A stretch of DNA of 64,000 bases, from NCBI GenBank assembly GCA_026545225.1, contig CM048851.1:31061956-31125955 (forward strand), written 5' to 3'. The notes beneath the pieces are model-generated. The model worked only from the letters and a program-made list of their open reading frames with translations, searched no databases and had not been told where the DNA came from. Positions 1 to 11,354 of this stretch are shown here, piece by piece; within the stretch, counting starts at the first letter, position 1; every line of letters begins with the position of its first letter. This DNA is from Cornus controversa (Eukaryota > Streptophyta > Magnoliopsida > Cornales > Cornaceae). A program made the translations under genes and the position numbers.

Positions 1-285
1 CTTCTGACACGTAGTATCTGTTAGTAACTTTAAGTAAGCTGCCTTTTGGTCTCCTTTTAAACTGTTGCCAAGTCTGTTAATGTTTTTACTATAAATCGAA
101 CCTTTAAACTTCACGTCTATATCAGCATAATTGGGAGGATGACAATCTACTGCAAAATCACTTGTTGGGCTCCTGTTCTATCATATGCATTTATTCCGTA
201 TATTGCCTGTGAAGCATTTTAATTGCATCATGTCATTTGATGCGAGAATATTGATATTGTTATTTTTTTTATTTGTCATCAATAG
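1..285 (+). other. 5' part of an AP4M intron
   Basis: No coding sequence is recognisable before the AG at 284-285, which precedes the first visible AP4M exon. The exon(s) for roughly the first 50 residues (start of the longin-like domain) must lie left of the window. This stretch is T-rich, as expected of an intron that ends in a polypyrimidine tract. Confidence 0.7.
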
Positions 286-3200
286 AATGTGGATGGCGTG
301 AACTACTTCCATGTGAAGGTTGTTGGCTTGCTCTTTGTTGCAACCACGAGAACCAATGTGTCACCTTCTCTTGTCTTGGAGCTTTTACAAAGAATTGCAC
401 GTGTAATAAAAGATTACCTTGGGGTTCTCAATGAAGATTCATTTCGAAAAAATTTTGTGCTTGTGTATGAGTTGCTCGACGAAGTTGTTGTAAGTTTCCT
501 ATCATGATTTGTATCTTTGTTGGGTGTACTATTTTTAAGCATGGTGCTTCTGAAGGTTTGCTGAAGCTTTTTCTTATTAGTTATATTTGCTATAACAGTG
601 AATAAGAACCTGATGACCTTCTATGTTTGTCTTGCATTGTTATCAAAGATAATTTAGACCCAAGTTTCTGTGTTCATCAACACTTATAAAGTACTCATTT
701 TGTTTGAAGAAATTTTCTATGACTCTTGGTTTTTTATTTTATTTTATGCTGCTGTTACTGAAATGACTATATGAGTGTAGTTGGTTTAGCCTTGGAGTTT
801 TCATCAGAATTAAAATTCAGCAACTATATCAGTCCCAAGTCCCAACAATGTTGTATTTTGTTTTCTTTCTGTTTTCTCAATAAGCTTGTATTTCTTTTGC
901 AGAATTCCCGCAAAACTTATTATTTTTTCTTTAATTGATAGCATTCTTTTTGGAGAAACTAATGGGTGTAAACATGACTATAATTCTTCTTTTTGTGCCA
1001 GGATTTTGGTTATGTGCAAACAACATCCACTGAAGTCTTGAAGTCCTATATATTTAATGAGCCAATTGTGGTTGATGCTGCACGTTTGCCAGCTCTTGGC
1101 CCTGCTGCCATCTTTATGGTAATATGCTATTGGATTAGTCAAATGTATTAAATAAAAAGACTAGGTGGCATCTTATTTTGATTTTTGATTTGCATATATG
1201 TTATGATCAACTCCTGCAACTTGAATAATGCAGCAAGGATCAAAAAGAATGCCAGGGACAGCTGTCACAAAATCTGTTGTAGCGAATGAACCTGGGGGTA
1301 GGAAGAGGGAGGAAATTTTTGTGGATATTATTGAGAAAATTAGCATTACATTCAGCTCAAGTGTGAGTATTTATGTCTTTAATTTAGTGAAAATTTGTGA
1401 TTGTTGTTATTATTATTATTATTGTTATATTAGTGTTGCAATTATTTTGGCATTAAGTAGTATAGGATTAGCTATAAACCATGCACAAAACATAGTTAAG
1501 AATGTTCATGTGTGTCTGACAAATACTTTATGCATTTAGAACAGTTCATTTAAAATAGGTTGGAATATACTCCTTTTATGTTTGTAGCATTCGCTTTCAA
1601 TGTTTTTGAATCTTTTTTCTTAAGGTGTAACTGCCTTAGCAAGCAACTCTGATGGCTATCTACCGTATCATTTCCTATCTACCTTTTGAGTTTGTTCTTG
1701 TATCTCTCGCATTGTTTTGAAATTGAGTCATGTTGGTATTTGGTATTCATTTTCCCAAGGCTTTGTGTCTTCCTCACTTCCAATTATATGGCCTTGTCCG
1801 AAAATTTGGATTTTATTGCGCAAATACGGTTCAATTATGTGGGTTTTAATAGATAATTAAGAAAGATAAGGTGTTACTCATAATCAAGAAAGACCTCAAG
1901 TGTGTGCTAGATTAGGGTGGATGTTGGGTTTGACTTAACAAAGAGATATAGATTGGCAGTCAAGGTTCCTAAGAAATTCTTGGGGTTGGGGCTTGTTTGG
2001 GTAATGGGTAGAACCTTAAAGTAAAGACGGTGTGCAATAATTTCGAGGTCAAATTAAAGGGATATGGGTACTTAAGGTCCGAGTATGGTGCTTGTGATTT
2101 CCCTAAATGCAAAATGCCGGTTTATTTATAGTTGAGGAGGGACAAAGCGGTGTTCATGCCGAGATGATGGCCTTTTCTGCTCACCTCTATTGCTTGCCAG
2201 TGAGATGCTTCCACTTAAGCCGGGCCTGTACAATTGGGGGGAAGTAGGGTATGATTGCAGCTTTAGGGGATATATTACAGAAGGTAGGCAAGGCAGCAAG
2301 CTTCCCTTGTAAGCTTCAGAGCAATGCAATGTGGTGCTTCCACAGTTCTAAAATTAATGGGGCAGTCTCTTAGGTGGTGGTTTTACCTTGTAGACGTGGT
2401 TTGTCATAATTTTGTCACATCGAGGTGGTGGACCTTGAGATGAGGTCACCTCAGTGAATCCTAAACTTTAGCTACCATGCTAAATCCCCTAGGATCCCAA
2501 TAGACTGTTTTATGTCCATTTATCTCGAGATGGGCTATGATGATAACCACATAACCTTAAGTTATGGCATGCTATATCCATATTACTTGAAGTGGGATGT
2601 AAAGAGAATTGTGCGTCAAGCATAGATGCCCTTTTAGTCCTTCTCCCAACTCCAGCAGTGTACTGAGGACATCATAGCGCCTTTAGTCTTGGGATCCATG
2701 AAGATGTCTGTAAAAGAAACGACAAGACCTATTCATGAATAGAAGGTCCTTGTATTGCAGATGTCAATAGTGAATCTTATTCATAATTACTGGTCTTCCT
2801 TTGCCCTGGTGGCTTTGGGTGTTTGCTCCCAAGTCTTAGGTCAAGCTTTTGAGACTGGTAGAAGAGAAGAAAGGAAAAAAAGAAAAAAAAAATCTTATTC
2901 ATCAAAGAGGAAATCCTTGATATTGCGTACTTGGTGGTCTCATTGGAGATGGTGTGCACCCGTGTTAAAAAGAAAAATTAGGGACTGTTTGTTGCATGAG
3001 ACGGATCGGATGGCCAGAGAAGTGTTCTATGGAAACCCATTGGATGACGCAAGTTCCACTATAGGAATCAGACTCCTCAAGATATGGTGTATGCGCAACA
3101 TTGCCAACATCCTTTTTGAATCCTCTCACGTGGAGTATGTCACAGTAGCTTTGGATCTAACAATTCAAATATTAGTAATTCAGCATAAGTAGTTAACAAT

Positions 3201-6200
3201 AATTAACAAGGAACTGATAAGATGAATTTTGCAGCTAGATGACTTCAATGTGCTTCCTTTTCATGTTACCTTCACATTGATCATCTGGGTGAGGCATAAA
3301 AATGAGTCAAAATTTTTGATGCCAAGTGTGGAATCTAGATTGATACCAAGTGTAAGCTGTCAATGTGCAGGCTGTTAACGATGTGTTTGGATAACTCCAC
3401 GGGAATGGAAATGATAGCATTAATTAGTAGAGGAAATAATGGGAAGGAGATGATAGTTTTAATCTTCCAGCTTTTTTGGATAACTAAGGACCTCAAATAA
3501 AGGAAACAATGGTGATAGACCCTTCATCGTGTTTGAGAAAGACAGTGGAAAGAATAGAAAGAAAGAAGCATGTTATTATGTGAACAGAAAGGGCAAAACA
3601 GAAATTCATTTGGTTTAACGAATAGGAGCAAAACAGGTGACAACTAATTTCCTGATCCATTCCTCCCAGATACTGTCACTTTTAGAAAGATATCAATATT
3701 ACTATTTGAGGGGTTAACAAATCCCCCTCCCTCCTATTCCTTTCTTTTCTCTCCTTATAAACTGAACATGAGATAAGCTTTCTCTTATTCATTTTCCCTT
3801 CATTTCCATTCCCTTCCAACTCCTTCAATTTTTTGTGCCTTGGTGCATCTGTTATATGCGAAAGGTACTCAAGATAACAAAGTTGTCCCTGAAAAGTAGA
3901 AACCTGCAGCTTAAACCTGGCGTGCACACATGACTTTCTAAGTTCTTATAACTACCATCTGTGTCTATCTTATTTTTCATACAGACAGTCCCAAGACAGT
4001 CCAAGTTCAAAGGAAAGATGAGGGAGATGCATTAAGTAAATAGTCAGACTAACTTGGTGTTTTTTTTGTTTTTGTTTTAGAGAATTATTATATCAATTTC
4101 TGTTGGCAAATAATAAAGCAGGTTGTATCCTTGGGATACAATGAACTAAGGGACAATTTAATATTTGACAACTTAACTTTTCATAATTACAAATACGACA
4201 AATACCAAAAAGTATTGGTGTACAAAGTAGCTTAACACAATGTAATTACATATTTCACAACTTTAACTAAAGAAATTTAGTATCTGACAATTTTGACTGT
4301 TCATTTTTCAAACTTTGGTCTAAATTACCCTTCTTTTTTTAGATTATTACCCAATTACTCTTCTCTCTCTCTATATTCTGTGTGTGTATCTCTACCCACC
4401 GGCAAACCCATTTTCTCCTGCGACCCAAGCAGAACCCATCTTCTTTGGCGAACTCACAAGTGCAGCGCTTTTACTACCAAAACAAAAAAAGCTATGACAG
4501 ATTCCAAACGCACCAGTGCAAATTGAGAATAAACCAGTGTAAATCATGTTTATGTACTAATATATGTAGAAGAAAGAAGTGTTGTGAGGGTTTCAATCAA
4601 TCTAGAGATCTTGAGTTTCAACCCATAAAAATAGTACAAATCGGTTTTCACCTCCATCATCATCATCTTCCCTGGTGGATGTAAGAGAGGCCTTGTGCTC
4701 TTTTCAGACATGATGTCCAGTGGAGTGGCTTTGCAAAAAAAAAAAAAAATTCCGTTTTGGCGAATGTGCTACAGTGGTAGTGAGGGGAAAGATGAGTTTT
4801 GTGTTCCCCACCGTTGACTTGAAAGGGGAACCCAAACCCAAATCTCAACTCTGCTGACTCCAACTCATTCGCCATTAAAGCTCTGCTCAAGCTCGAAACC
4901 AAGGCCGACAAAATCCTCTCCAACAACCCTTACGCCGATCTCCAACTCGTTCGCCATTCAATCGGAGGGTTCGCAGAGGGCCATTTGTTGAGCCATGGAG
5001 CAGAGGAACCTTTGGACTTGAAAGAATTAGGGTTAGCGTTTTTTATTTGAATATCGTTGTCTCAAGGGTAACGCTGTGAAGAGAAGGTGAGGATGGGGAA
5101 GGGGAGGAAGATGAATGTGAAGATTGAGGTGGTCTGCACTGGTGACTTTTGGGCGGTTGTTAAGGTGTGGCAGTGGTGGGGGGAAAGATGAGTTGCTGGT
5201 ATCTGTGAATTGAGAGGAGAGAAAAAGTGTATAGACCCCATTATCAGTAGCAGCTAAAATGATGGTGAGGGTATTTTGGACAAAAAGAGTAGATTTATTG
5301 TATTGTAATTACTTTGTGTTAAGTTACTTTATACACCAATAGTTTTTGGTATTTGTCGTATTTTTAGTTATGTAAAGTTAAGTTGTGAAATATTAAATTG
5401 TCCCACGAACTAATATATTATGTTATTTTTAAATGTTTTGGAGCTATAGTTTTAAGCTCAAGCTAGACTTGGTCAATCTTCAACTTTTATTTTCAGTGTA
5501 AAATCATAGTGTATGGATTTCATTTGTGAGATTTCCTAGATTCGTTTCCATCTATATTCATGCAATTTCCTATCTTTTCCATTGACTCTTTTTTTCCTTT
5601 ATTCAAGGCATTGTTGATCAATATAACTGTTGGTTAAACAGGGATATATACTGACCTCTGAGATTGATGGCACTATTCAAATGAAGAGTTATCTCACAGG
5701 CAACCCAGAAATCCGATTAGCTCTTAATGAGGAGTTGAACATTGGAAGAGGCGGGAGGTCAATCTATGGTATTTTCAGGGTTTACTTGCTAATTCACCAT
5801 CAAATTATTTTTACTTCTCTTAGACATCAGACAACCCATACTTGTGATACTTTCAAACCACTATTGCATGGGTGGACCAAAAGAAAGTTTGCAGTCTTGA
5901 AAGCCATATTCGCATGTATAGATTTATGTTGATCAAATAGTTGTGGTTAGGTCTTATGCTGTTTGTCTTGAATTTCCCTTTTTGTTCTTAATGAAATCGT
6001 GTATTTTAAGTTTGTCCAAAGAAAAGCTATATGCTTATGTATTCTTTCTAGCCTGTGCCAATCTCTCAGATATACCTTTTGCCACCTCATAAAGTTCTGC
6101 TTTCTGCAACAGATTATGGTGGTTCTTCTGGGTCAGGACCAGTGGTGCTAGATGATTGTAATTTCCATGAATCTGTACATCTTGATAGTTTTGAAGTTGA

Positions 6201-7764
6201 CAGAACTCTGACTTTGGTGAGTGATATAAGACAATGTATCTATGAATATTGTGTTTTACTGAACACATCTGTTTGTTTTTTTTTTTTTTTTTCCGGTTAA
6301 TTAAAATGCTTCATCTTGCAAATGTTTGTCAGGTTCCACCAGATGGTGAATTTCCTGTCATGAATTACCGAATGACCCAGGAATTCAAGCCTCCTTTTCG
6401 CATTAACACATTGATTGAAGAAGCTGGACCACTAAAGGTAGAAATCCTCTTCCCTCTATATTTAAAAATTTAGATCAGTAATAAAAACAAGGGTAAAATG
6501 CTCCAACACCCCCTCGGGTTTTCTTTTATTGCTCACGGAGAATACTTGTGTCAAAAATGGCTCTGACACCCCCTTTGGTTTGGTTGACCTTGCCCAAACA
6601 CCCCCTGCTGATAGTTGACCGTTAGAGACGTCAGAAGTCAGCTAATGTGAAAAGTTAAAGTGCCAAAATTACCCCTCCTATTTGAAAAAACAATTTTAGC
6701 CTCAAATACTTGGACCTTTATACCCTCACTCATTATTACTTAAAGCTGACCCCATTCCTCATTCTTTTTCTCTCTCTAGTTTCTCTCTTTACATCCCTCT
6801 TGGTTTACTCTCTCTCGGATTAAATTAGTTAACTAAAAGTTGAAGCTTTAGAATTTTTATCTTGGACATCTGGACTAAGTATAAATCACCAAATAAATAA
6901 ATAAATATATATATAGGCAACTTACTATACAAGCACCCTGCCTAGAACATTATGAGGAGGATCCTTTGAAGAATGTTTAATATCCATCAAAGCTTCCACA
7001 GGAGAGAATAAAAAGAAACAGAAAATTTAAAAAAGAAAACAAAAAAGAAAAAGAAAATAGAACTTCATACATGAAACAGGAGGGCATAATTTCCAATAGG
7101 AACTGAAAAGTAGAATAGGAAACTGCCTAGATACTCTCTTAAAAGGCTGAGACTGCTTGAAAAATCAGAAATTTTGTATCTTTCCTTTCCTTTTTCATCC
7201 ATAAACAGCCATAAAATGAGGTTTAAAGAAAGAAACAAAAATACACAGTTGAATAAATTTTTTGATAAATCAACAACTCCACAAATCACTTTCCAAATCA
7301 AGCCTTTGCCATTGCCAATCAACCCAAAATCATCCACATAATCCCAATCGACACAATAACCCTAGTACCGAATCAATTTTAATTTTCTGATTGCAACATA
7401 TTACCAAATCAATTCTTCTTCAATCTCCAATAAAAGATACTGCAGAACCATAAAGAATCTCTCTTACCAAAATTTAAGTTGATCTCTTGTTTTACTTGAA
7501 TTGGGTTTGCTGCTGAGGCGGTCATGTTGGACTCAGAACCAGATGTGGCTGTGATGGTTGCCGAAGATGGTGCCAATGACCATTGTCTTGGAGGGTCATG
7601 GTGGGGCAAGATGGTGGGTGGTGGTGCTGTTGTCGGTGGAGGTGGAGTTATCTTCTTGGTTTTTAGGGTCGTCAATGTCATCTCGAAGCGAGGTGCTTAT
7701 GCATTTCTTGGTGGTGGTTTGGATGGTTTCAGAGATATATATAGAGTATACACACACACACACG

Positions 7765-7795
<31 letters not shown>

Positions 7796-10723
7796 TTTCA
7801 GAGATATGTGATTTGGGTAATTGGGTGGTTTAAGAGAAATATACACAGTATGTGTATTGGATTTGATGGACAAAATAGACATTTTGTTTTTTTAATTTAT
7901 GACGCATGCATAATGGTAAAATAACGTGAATGGTTAAAAATAAATGGCAGTTAACTCTGAGAGGGGGTGTCAGAGCCATCTTTTACACAAGTATTTTCTG
8001 TGAGCAATAAAAGTAAACCTGAGGGGGTGTTAGAGCATTTTATCCTAAAAACAAATAGGGTTAAAAAGTAACTACTTTTTCTAGTATGAGAGTGGGTCCC
8101 TTGGCCCCTATTAGTGATGTAATGTTAAGAATGGCCATAGAGTGTTTTCACTTAGTTGGCTTTTTTTCTTCAAACTTAATGCTTTATCCTTCTTTTAAAT
8201 GCTATATTGATGGTAAAGTTGCTAACTCCACAATAGATGATGGGATAATGGCAGTTTTGGTGATAATTGCCATTAATAATCCCCATTGTCAAAATTATGC
8301 TGCTAACTCTGTTCTTTATGTTTAAGGCTGAAGTGATTCTTAAGATACGTGCTGAGTTCTCCTCAAGTATTACTGCAAACACAATTGTAGTACAGATGCC
8401 ACTGCCAACATATACCACCAGGTATTTTCAACACACTTAATTTCTGTTTGTCATGATAAATAGACAAGTTTTGTCTTGTTGTCTTGGAATCTAGTAACTA
8501 AGTATTGATTTTCGGCAAAATATTAGATGTAGTTTTGGTAGTTTTAGATGAAGAGATGCCATCTCACCAAGAAAGCATATAACCCATGGTTTTCAGTGCT
8601 CAAGTAATATGGCAAGCCCATGCCTGTCTGGAACTAATTTAGCAATTTTGTATGACATGAGCATAGATTGATACTGGTACGAAAATGTATAAATACATAG
8701 AAAACATAGGTCACTCTAAAAAATTTCCTTGGCATCTTCTTTAATATTAAATTATTATTACAGACCAGCCAACCTTGTCAAGCTATGTGAATAAAGTAAA
8801 GAGAGAGAAGGGACAACAAACGGGTCAATCTAGATGGGGAAGCAAGCTTGTTTTTATGATTCATTATCTAAACAAAAATTTCCAAATCTCTAGATGGTCA
8901 TTAGAAATTTAAGTAAACTTCCCAGTAATCTTTGGTGGGAGCTCTTTAGATTTTATCAGAGTACATATGCTGGTGGTTTATATTTGGAAACATTCAATAA
9001 AATTATACATATATGATGAGCATTAACAGATCAACACAAGAAGGCCATGCTGGTTTTCCATACCACTGACTTCGTTTCCAACTAATAATTGTGCAGAGTT
9101 AATTTTGAGTTAGAACCTGGGGCAGTTGGACAAATTACTGATTTTAGGGAGTCAAACAAGAAGCTTGAATGGAGTCTCAAAAAGGTAATGTTTCTTGTTG
9201 ATTCTCTCTCATGTTCCGCTTTTGAATAATTCACTATGAAATCATGAATTCAGTTTTCAGAAAATTTTCTCCTTCGAGGGAAGTTTTATGTGGCTATATT
9301 TTGTTTAGAAAAAGTTGACTGATTGTTGCCATGCTTGACAGATTGTTGGTGGATCTGAACATACTCTACGTGCAAAGCTGACATTTTCACATGAATCACA
9401 CGGTATCATATTGTTTATACTATACGGCAGGCCTATATATCTCAGCCAAAAGTTTTGCAGCTGAGTGTTTCAACTATTTTTTGTTATCAGCTAAATTTAA
9501 CTCCATTTTGTTCTATGTTATTGCTTAATATAGGAAATATTACGAAGGAAGCAGGACCTGTCAGCATGACTTTTACAATACCAATGTATAATGCTTCAAG
9601 GCTTCAGGTGAGAAATGTCTGGAGTTTGCTGGTTGGTTTTTCTTTCTCATTAGAGACAAACGATCATAAGATTTGGGGTCCTTTCGGTCCTGGTACAACA
9701 TGGTTGGCTTGGTCTTTATCTAAACTATTCAACTCTTTTTAGTTCAAATACAACAACAATAAAGCCTTTTTTTTCAATTACATGGGGTCGGCTACATGAT
9801 TCTTATTTTACCATTCCGCTCTATTTAAGATCATAGTCTAGGTCAAATCACATGTTATCACATCCTTCCTTACTAATTCTACCTATGTTAACGTAGGTCT
9901 TTCCCTTCCTTTAGCATTACCCTCCATGTGGGCATGTCACTCTTCCTAACTGGCGCACTTAATGGTTTCTTTGCACATGTCCAAGCCATTTTAATCTGAA
10001 TTTTTTTTGTTCATATACTGAGGGAAAATTTCAGAAGTGCCTCTTCCATCTGAACCAAAGTACGCTGTTAGTACCTTCTTTATTATACAAAAATCATACA
10101 CTGTAAGAAATGGTAGCAGTTAGTAATAAGGGCGGGGTGGGTAATATGTATACTCCCCTACATCATCCCGTGGAAAAAAGGGCGAAAGGGCAAACCCAGT
10201 TCATGAGGCTCTCACCATTGCGGGGTCTAGGGAGGGTCAAATGTGTGGAGCCTTGCCTCCTCATGCAGAGAGGCTGTTTATTTATTTCGAACCCATAACC
10301 TCTAGTTCACAATGCAACAAGCTTACCGTTGCACCAAGGCTTGCCCTCATCCAATGGAAAAAAGAAAAGAAAAATTAAAATAGAAGAACACGCTGGTAAA
10401 ACTTACATGTAAAAACCGAGAAAAGAAGACTGGATGGGCCAGGGCTGGCGAGGGAAGAGCTGCCATCTCTACATATGGTGTCGTCATTAAATATACTTTA
10501 AGGCGCTTATTTATAGGTTTTATGTTCCTGCAATTATGTTGTTTAAGAAAGCAGTTTATCTCAATTTTAAGATCTCCTGGATTGTTGCTTTAATTGCTAA
10601 GTTCTCTAGTGATTCTGGATGCAGGTGAAATACTTGCAGATAGCAAAGAAATCTAAAACCTACAATCCATATAGGTGGGTGAGATATGTTACTCAAGCCA
10701 ATTCTTATGTTGCTCGTATATGA
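286..10723 (+). CDS. AP4M: AP-4 adaptor complex subunit mu (3' eleven exons)
   Basis: Medium subunit of the AP-4 coat complex, which binds tyrosine-type cargo signals at the trans-Golgi network; in plants AP-4 sorts vacuolar proteins. Exons read on the plus strand: 286-489, 1002-1118, 1234-1362, 5642-5768, 6113-6216, 6333-6437, 8327-8421, 9097-9184, 9342-9402, 9534-9607, 10625-10723 (TGA at 10721). Every intron is GT-AG and all phases close, giving 400 residues plus stop. The Arabidopsis protein is about 451 residues, so about 51 N-terminal residues are missing to the left. The first three exons carry the end of the longin-like domain and the linker (VLNEDSFRKNFVLVYELLDE, PGTAVTKSVVAN). The mu homology domain starts at GYILTSEIDGTIQMKS and ends at RWVRYVTQANSYVARI. 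Intron 3 (4.3 kb) and intron 6 (1.9 kb) are enlarged by MULE insertions, and the last intron carries a SINE and a LINE tail. The reading frame looks intact. Confidence 0.95.
1363..4149 (+). other. AP4M intron 3, part upstream of the MULE
   Basis: About 2.8 kb of intron without recognisable coding sequence. The longest open stretch (2755-3192) has a low-complexity lysine/arginine-rich run and no family signature, so I do not call it a gene. Base composition and short purine tracts near 2870-2890 and 3540-3590 suggest old transposon relics, but I could not define ends. Confidence 0.5.
4150..5404. mobile_element. Non-autonomous Mutator-like element (MULE) with ~100-bp TIRs
   Basis: The outer ends are inverted repeats of about 100 bp: left 4150-4250, starting GGGACAATTTAATATTT, and right 5304-5404, whose reverse complement starts the same way with roughly 90% identity by eye. 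The element is flanked by 9-bp direct repeats, ATGAACTAA (4141-4149) and ACGAACTAA (5405-5413), with one mismatch. A 9-bp target duplication with long TIRs is the hallmark of the MULE superfamily. No transposase is present in the 1.25-kb body, so it depends on an autonomous partner. It sits in AP4M intron 3. The body holds an open fragment at 4823-5050 with coding-like composition. Confidence 0.85.
4823..5050 (+). pseudogene. Possible captured coding fragment inside the MULE
   Basis: Open reading stretch of 75 codons between a TGA at 4820 and a TGA at 5048, with no ATG at its head. The translation is non-repetitive and helix-like, with segments such as FAIKALLKLETKADKIL and ADLQLVRHSIGGFAEGHLL. 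It is richer in GC than the flanking TIR DNA. This is what a host exon piece taken up by a Pack-MULE looks like. I do not recognise the donor protein. It could also be an ordinary open frame arising by chance in a GC-richer filler. Confidence 0.4.
6491..8045. mobile_element. Non-autonomous MULE in AP4M intron 6
   Basis: The left end at 6491 (GGGTAAAATGCTCCAACACC) and the reverse complement of the right end at 8045 (GGATAAAATGCTCTAACACC) form inverted repeats of about 83 bp (6491-6573 and 7963-8045). Both contain the G/C block seen as GGCTCTGACACCCCCT. Perfect 9-bp target duplications TAAAAACAA lie at 6482-6490 and 8046-8054. The 1.55-kb body has no transposase. It contains a proline/glycine-codon-rich segment at 7409-7690 and an (AC)n(TA)n microsatellite at 7748-7793. 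It accounts for most of the intron between the exons ending at 6437 and starting at 8327. Confidence 0.88.
7748..7793. repeat. (AC)n(TA)n microsatellite
   Basis: A short AC run followed by about 14 TA units inside the intron-6 MULE. This compound repeat is likely length-polymorphic. Confidence 0.9.
9748..9975 (-). mobile_element. RTE-type LINE 3' end fragment
   Basis: On the minus strand this region reads like the conserved tail of plant RTE LINEs: a segment ATGTAGCCGACCCCATGTAA, then GGCTTTATTGTTGTTGTAT, ending in a TTG-rich tail at about 9748. Only the 3' end is present, as expected of a 5'-truncated insertion. A second fragment of the same type lies at 51765-51860. It occupies AP4M intron 10. 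Confidence 0.6.
10181..10346 (-). mobile_element. Au-type tRNA-derived SINE with target duplication
   Basis: The minus strand begins GGGCAAGCCTTGGTGCAACG, the head of the angiosperm Au SINE. An internal promoter B box follows as GGTTATGGGTTCGAA, and the element ends with GGGTTTGCCC plus a short T-rich tail. Imperfect target duplications of about 18 bp flank it: TCATCCCGTGGAAAAAAG at 10163-10180 and TCATCCAATGGAAAAAAG at 10347-10364. It lies in AP4M intron 10 in the orientation opposite to the gene. Confidence 0.85.
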
Positions 10724-11154
10724 TAGAGGAAAGCTCCTTCTCCTTGGTCTGTTTTTCCTTTTCTTTATGTTTGTTTCTTTCGCCAACAATGATTTGTTTT
10801 TTTGACTAGATCTTATGTTTCTCATTAATTATGTAAAAAAATTGTACCCTAAAGAAACTGCATCTTCTGCACATGTTTCTTCTTCTTTATTTCCCCTCTC
10901 TAATTTTTTTATATTTTATTTTATCACTTTTTATGACTTTGTAAGATTTGAACATGCTGATGAGAAGTTCATTGTTGTCCACATTGGTGTATTTTGTTTG
11001 TTGTATACAAAGCCAAGAAAGTTTATTGCAATCCCAGTCCCTATGCACCCACCACCTATTTGATGATATGACGAGTGGATGAAAGTAAAACAAACAACAT
11101 GAAGCTCATCCAAGCAACCTTGATTATATTCCCCTACATATCATATCCTATTTG
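10724..11154 (+). other. AP4M 3' UTR and downstream spacer
   Basis: T-rich sequence after the AP4M stop, as expected for a 3' UTR. No clear AATAAA was seen close to the stop, so I cannot place the polyadenylation site. Nothing coding is recognisable. Confidence 0.5.
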
Positions 11155-11160
11155 CTGCAT

Positions 11161-11353
11161 CCCTTTGGCGTTATGCCCATCCCGACCTTGCCAAAGCTGG
11201 AGCTGCCAGTGTTGCCTAAGCCTGAACTGCCAGAGGTTCCTTGTTTTCCAACTCTTCCGAAAACTAGTTGCCGCCTGTGCTTCCTCTGACTAAGCCGGCC
11301 TGAACTGCCAACTTTGCCAGAGCCAGTGGTGCTCCGAATTGCCAAAGCCCACA
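11161..11353 (+). pseudogene. PELPK-repeat cell-wall protein fragment
   Basis: Frame 11161 onward encodes repeats of the form TLPKLELPVLPKPELPEVP and FPTLPKT, then a TGA at 11287. The repeat resumes shifted in frame, with PELPTLPEP and decayed sequence. This matches the PELPK/periaxin-like proline-rich extracellular proteins of plants, which consist of tandem PELPK pentads. Only a few pentads remain. There is no signal peptide in frame, and a stop and a frame change interrupt it, so it is a relic about 440 bp after the AP4M stop. Confidence 0.65.
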
Positions 11354-11354
11354 T

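Noticed and set aside
2755..3192. 145-codon open stretch in AP4M intron 3
   Set aside because: Low-complexity Lys/Arg run and no recognisable family; intronic.
7524..7833. Overlapping open frames of about 90 codons in both directions
   Set aside because: They fall in the GC-rich centre of a MULE and end in a TA microsatellite; mutual overlap and repeats argue against a gene.
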